Source: CAZUQH01 sp964622465
Lineage (GTDB): Bacteria; CG03; CAZUQH01
Assembly: GCA_964622465.1 (NCBI GenBank)
Contig: CAZUQH010000031.1
Location: 1 to 17,957, forward strand
DNA: 17,957 bases
Reading direction: 5' to 3'
Both the position numbers and the translations under genes were made by a program. Below are positions 16,396 through 17,957 of this stretch, piece after piece (position 1 is the stretch's first letter; each line of letters begins with the position of its first letter). The notes under the pieces were generated by a model. It made no database searches. It saw only the letters and a list, made by a program, of their open reading frames with translations, and was not told where the DNA came from.

Positions 16396-16709
16396 TATCC
16401 GGTAAGTATGCGTGATAGTAAATATTTCAGGACATTATCTTGTTTATGTTTTGCCAGTGAATCCAGGCGTTCTGTCTCGTGTCTGGCTTCTGCAATAATT
16501 TTAGATGACTGGGTGCGTGCTTCCGTTTCCGCGCGTTTTTCTAACTCGGCACACTTGCGGTGAGCGGCTTCCGCCATATCCGGGATAGTTTTACTCGCTT
16601 GCTCCCGGGCTTCTTTGACCATCATACGGGCACGCTCGTTAGCACTCTCTATGCTCGCATGACCATCTTGCTCTCTGGCTATAATCTGCTTTAATAGTTC
16701 TGTTGCCAT
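16395..16709 (-). CDS. atpH: V-type ATP synthase subunit H/G (peripheral stalk coiled coil)
   Basis: This 104-residue protein is nearly all predicted coiled coil, rich in A, E, R and K, with no globular domain. It matches the small stalk subunit (Thermus atpG, archaeal AhaH) that pairs with subunit E. Its place as first gene before atpI matches the order of the Thermus operon. ATG 16709 has no Shine-Dalgarno sequence. Ten bases upstream the native leader ends at TTAC on the plus strand and an IS200/IS605 element begins. If the IS is removed, the strong upstream promoter would drive a leader of only about 13 nt. Confidence 0.85.
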   Translation of the reverse strand: MATELLKQIIAREQDGHASIESANERARMMVKEAREQASKTIPDMAEAAHRKCAELEKRAETEARTQSSKIIAEARHETERLDSLAKHKQDNVLKYLLSRILTG

Positions 16710-16715
16710 TAAAAA

Positions 16716-16719
16716 TTAC
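16716..16719 (+). promoter_or_regulatory. TTAC target tetranucleotide next to the IS left end
   Basis: TTAC lies directly 5' of the left-end structure. IS200/IS605 transposases insert 3' of a short fixed motif, and TTAC is the known target of IS608. The motif stands outside the element and, for TnpB, would also be the expected TAM. The exact cleavage position is inferred, not proven. Confidence 0.5.
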
Positions 16720-16757
16720 GCAAGGGGACTGATGACTTTAGTCGTCAGGGGAATTGC
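16720..16757 (+). repeat. IS left-end hairpin
   Basis: CTGATGAC (16729-16736), loop TTTA and GTCGTCAG (16741-16748) form an 8-bp stem with one G-T pair. Outer bases GCAA (16720-16723) and TTGC (16754-16757) can extend it around flanking G runs. Subterminal single-strand hairpins are the recognition sites of IS200/IS605 transposases. The sequence AGTCGTCA recurs at the right end (17842-17849). Confidence 0.65.
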
Positions 16758-16786
16758 CCTCCTCCTTTTAAGAAAACTCAACTTGA

Positions 16787-17092
16787 CTTGATGTTAGAAA
16801 AGATCTTGAGTCTCTTCTCAGACAAAAAGCAAAAGAGATTGATATCACGATTGAAGCTCTCGAGATTATGGCTGACCACGTTCATATTTTTGTATCTTGT
16901 AAACCAACATTACCAATTCATTACATTGTTCAGCAATTCAAAGGTTTTACATCACACTACCTCAGGGGTAAATATGAACACCTGAGAAGAAAACTCCCGA
17001 CTTTGTGGTCTCGCAGTTATTATGTAGGAACAATAGGTTGTGTCAGTGATACTGTAGTCAGGAACTATATTGCCAACCAGAAAGGTAAATAG
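16787..17092 (+). pseudogene. tnpA: IS200-type Y1 transposase, N-terminally truncated
   Basis: The frame encodes about 101 residues of an IS200/IS605 Y1 transposase. It keeps the HUH metal site as DHVHIF, the segment LWSRSYYVGTIG and the C-terminal NYIANQ with the catalytic tyrosine. An in-frame TGA (16784-16786) lies immediately upstream. Only about 30 nt separate the frame from the left-end hairpin, so roughly the first 30-45 residues, including the first core strand, are missing. An internal ATG at 16868 would give a 74-residue piece. It is unlikely to be an active transposase. It ends in TAG directly before the tnpB ATG. Confidence 0.8.
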
Positions 17093-17824
17093 ATGAGTGA
17101 AGTTTTCAAATATAGACTTTATCCTACTAAAAAACAGATTGATATGTTGGCTGAACAACTTGATGGACACCGCTACCTTTACAATCAAGCACTTGCTCAA
17201 AGGAAAGACGCCTATGAAAAGACAGGCAAAGAAGTTGGTATTGATGTAGGACTCCAAAGCTTTATTGCTACCAGTGATGGCAATCAAATTGAGAATCCTA
17301 GATATTTTAGGAAAGCAGAGAGACAACTTGCTAAAGCTCAAAAAAGATTGTCTCGCAGAAAGAGAGGTTCCAACCGTAGAAGAAAGGCACGGATCCTTGT
17401 TGCAAAAAAACATGAAAGAATTGCTAACCAAAGATTGGATTTTTGCCACAAAGTTGCTCACTTTTTTGTCCAGAATTACGATGGCTTTGCAGTAGCAGCA
17501 CTTAACATTAAGGGAATGGTTAAGAATAAATATCTCTCTAAAAGCATCTCCGATGCTTCGTGGGGAATATTCCTTAATATACTCAAAGGCAAGGCTGAAA
17601 GTGCTGGCCGATGGTATAAGGAGGTATCCCCCCAGGGCACATCGCAAATGTGTTCTAACTGTGGAAAAATCGTTAACAAATCTCTTGCGGTTAGAATACA
17701 TAATTGTCCTTTTTGCGGGCTGTCTCTTGACAGAGACGTAAATGCAGCCCTGAATATCCTTAAATTGGCTCGGACGGAGCCTTCGGCCCTGGCCACGACG
17801 CCTGTGGTGTCACCGAGAAACTGA
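17093..17824 (+). CDS. tnpB: TnpB-family RNA-guided nuclease homologue, internally deleted and probably inactive
   Basis: TnpB is the omega-RNA-guided nuclease ancestral to Cas12. This copy has 243 residues against about 370-400 normally. The N-terminal 46 residues (FKYRLYPTKKQIDMLAEQL...) join straight onto RuvC-I GIDVG (D51), so most of the WED/REC portion is absent yet the frame is open. The RuvC-II segment reads VAALNIKGM where VENLNIKGM is typical, so the catalytic glutamate is alanine (A135). The zinc finger CSNC (187-190)/CPFC (205-208) and RuvC-III DRDVNAALN are intact. AAAGG lies about 8 nt before the ATG. It is probably a decaying gene; retention as a non-cleaving binder is a speculative alternative. 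Confidence 0.85.
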   Translation: MSEVFKYRLYPTKKQIDMLAEQLDGHRYLYNQALAQRKDAYEKTGKEVGIDVGLQSFIATSDGNQIENPRYFRKAERQLAKAQKRLSRRKRGSNRRRKARILVAKKHERIANQRLDFCHKVAHFFVQNYDGFAVAALNIKGMVKNKYLSKSISDASWGIFLNILKGKAESAGRWYKEVSPQGTSQMCSNCGKIVNKSLAVRIHNCPFCGLSLDRDVNAALNILKLARTEPSALATTPVVSPRN

Positions 17825-17850
17825 CTGCTTCAATCTGTCAGAGTCGTCAC
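17700..17850 (+). ncRNA. Probable omega-RNA (reRNA) region at the IS right end
   Basis: In this family the guide RNA scaffold overlaps the end of tnpB and runs to the right end, with the guide copied from the flank. Here the last codons become GC-rich and can form stems: GGCTC/GAGCC (17767-17781), GCC-TTC-GGC (17779-17787) and GGTG-T-CACC (17806-17814). The 5' limit is only approximate. If expressed, the guide would start near 17851 in the sequence preceding the ATPase promoter -10 element. Confidence 0.4.
17821..17841 (+). repeat. IS right-end hairpin
   Basis: CTGAC (17821-17825) pairs with GTCAG (17837-17841), with a T-T mismatch and one more G-C pair inside. It is followed after 5 nt by TCAC (17847-17850), the proposed right cleavage site. 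It overlaps the tnpB stop, as is usual for this family. Confidence 0.5.
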
Positions 17851-17859
17851 TTTGTAACA

Positions 17860-17887
17860 ATTATAGCAATCGCAGAACTATTGTCAA
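17860..17887 (-). promoter_or_regulatory. Consensus sigma70 promoter facing the V-type ATPase operon
   Basis: On the minus strand, TTGACA (17887-17882), a 16-nt spacer and TATAAT (17865-17860) match both consensus hexamers exactly. The expected start is near 17853, just 2-3 nt outside the IS right end. A second TTGACA lies at 17914-17909 without a good -10. Any transcript would now run antisense through tnpB and tnpA before reaching atpH. The remaining sequence to 17957 shows no gene. Confidence 0.7.
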
Positions 17888-17957
17888 TAAACTGCTGCCT
17901 TCTGTTTGTGTCAAGAACTTGTTGGGGCTTTCACCATAAAAGTCATTTTCAAGGAAC

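Larger units (their letters stand above)
16720..17850 (+). mobile_element. Decayed IS200/IS605-family insertion sequence
   Basis: The element contains the diagnostic pair of Y1 transposase (tnpA remnant) and tnpB, end-to-end on the plus strand, opposite to all other genes. The proposed left boundary is after TTAC (16716-16719). The proposed right boundary is after TCAC (17847-17850), following a terminal hairpin. There are no terminal inverted repeats or target duplication, as expected for this family. At about 1.13 kb it is much shorter than usual for IS605 elements because tnpA has lost its N terminus and tnpB an internal block. The ends still carry hairpins, so mobilisation by a transposase in trans is conceivable. 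Confidence 0.8.

Noticed and set aside
16788..16985. 65-codon frame starting at the TTG before the tnpA remnant
   Set aside because: It is out of frame with the transposase motifs; the correct frame runs from 16787 and includes DHVHIF.
16952..17701. A 249-codon open frame on the minus strand across tnpB
   Set aside because: It is antisense to a convincing tnpB, has unlikely composition with many serine and phenylalanine runs, and no recognisable domain or ribosome site.
17093..17824. Firm call of an exapted TldR-type repressor
   Set aside because: The large loss of the REC/WED region and the truncated tnpA beside it fit decay better; the exaptation idea is kept only as a possibility.

Overview
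This is a bacterial chromosome segment, probably from an uncultured lineage. The evidence is bacterial gene content (rsmI, nadE, a tadA-like deaminase, two-component signalling, HD-GYP), Shine-Dalgarno sites and moderate GC. I cannot fix a phylum from sequence alone. Everything except one transposon is encoded on the minus strand, so gene order below runs from high to low coordinates.

Region 1 (17957-16710): a consensus sigma70 promoter (TTGACA-N16-TATAAT, 17860-17887) points at the V-type ATPase operon. Between this promoter and the first ATPase gene sits a decayed IS200/IS605 element on the plus strand, about 16720-17850. It carries an N-terminally truncated tnpA, a tnpB with a large in-frame internal deletion and a lost RuvC glutamate, a left-end hairpin, and a right end likely to specify omega-RNA. 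Joining the flanks puts the promoter about 20 bp from the ATPase start codon, so the insertion appears to have split promoter from operon.

Region 2 (16709-8491): a complete nine-gene V/A-type ATPase operon in the Thermus-like order H(G)-I-K-E-C-F-A-B-D. The K subunit is a four-helix proteolipid that keeps the five residues that bind Na+ in Enterococcus hirae NtpK, so a sodium-coupled enzyme is likely. Region 3 (8472-5786): a membrane-anchored GAF-HD-GYP protein, nadE and rsmI follow so tightly that they probably belong to the same transcription unit.

Region 4 (5724-1272): a separate signalling operon with its own near-consensus promoter encodes a Cache-HAMP-PAS histidine kinase, a LysM-FecR-Ig envelope protein and a double-receiver response regulator, joined by 19-nt and 4-nt overlaps.

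Region 5 (1250-1): tRNA-Arg(ACG), a short hairpin-rich element whose ends copy the 3' end of that tRNA, a tadA-like deaminase gene (the enzyme family that edits A34 of tRNA-Arg(ACG)), a small unknown membrane protein, and tRNA-Ser(CGA), whose 5' end overlaps the membrane protein stop codon.

Most genes are ordinary housekeeping or signalling genes. The unusual parts are the transposon lodged in the ATPase promoter region with its compact, probably nuclease-dead TnpB, and the tRNA-Arg-derived hairpin element upstream of tadA.
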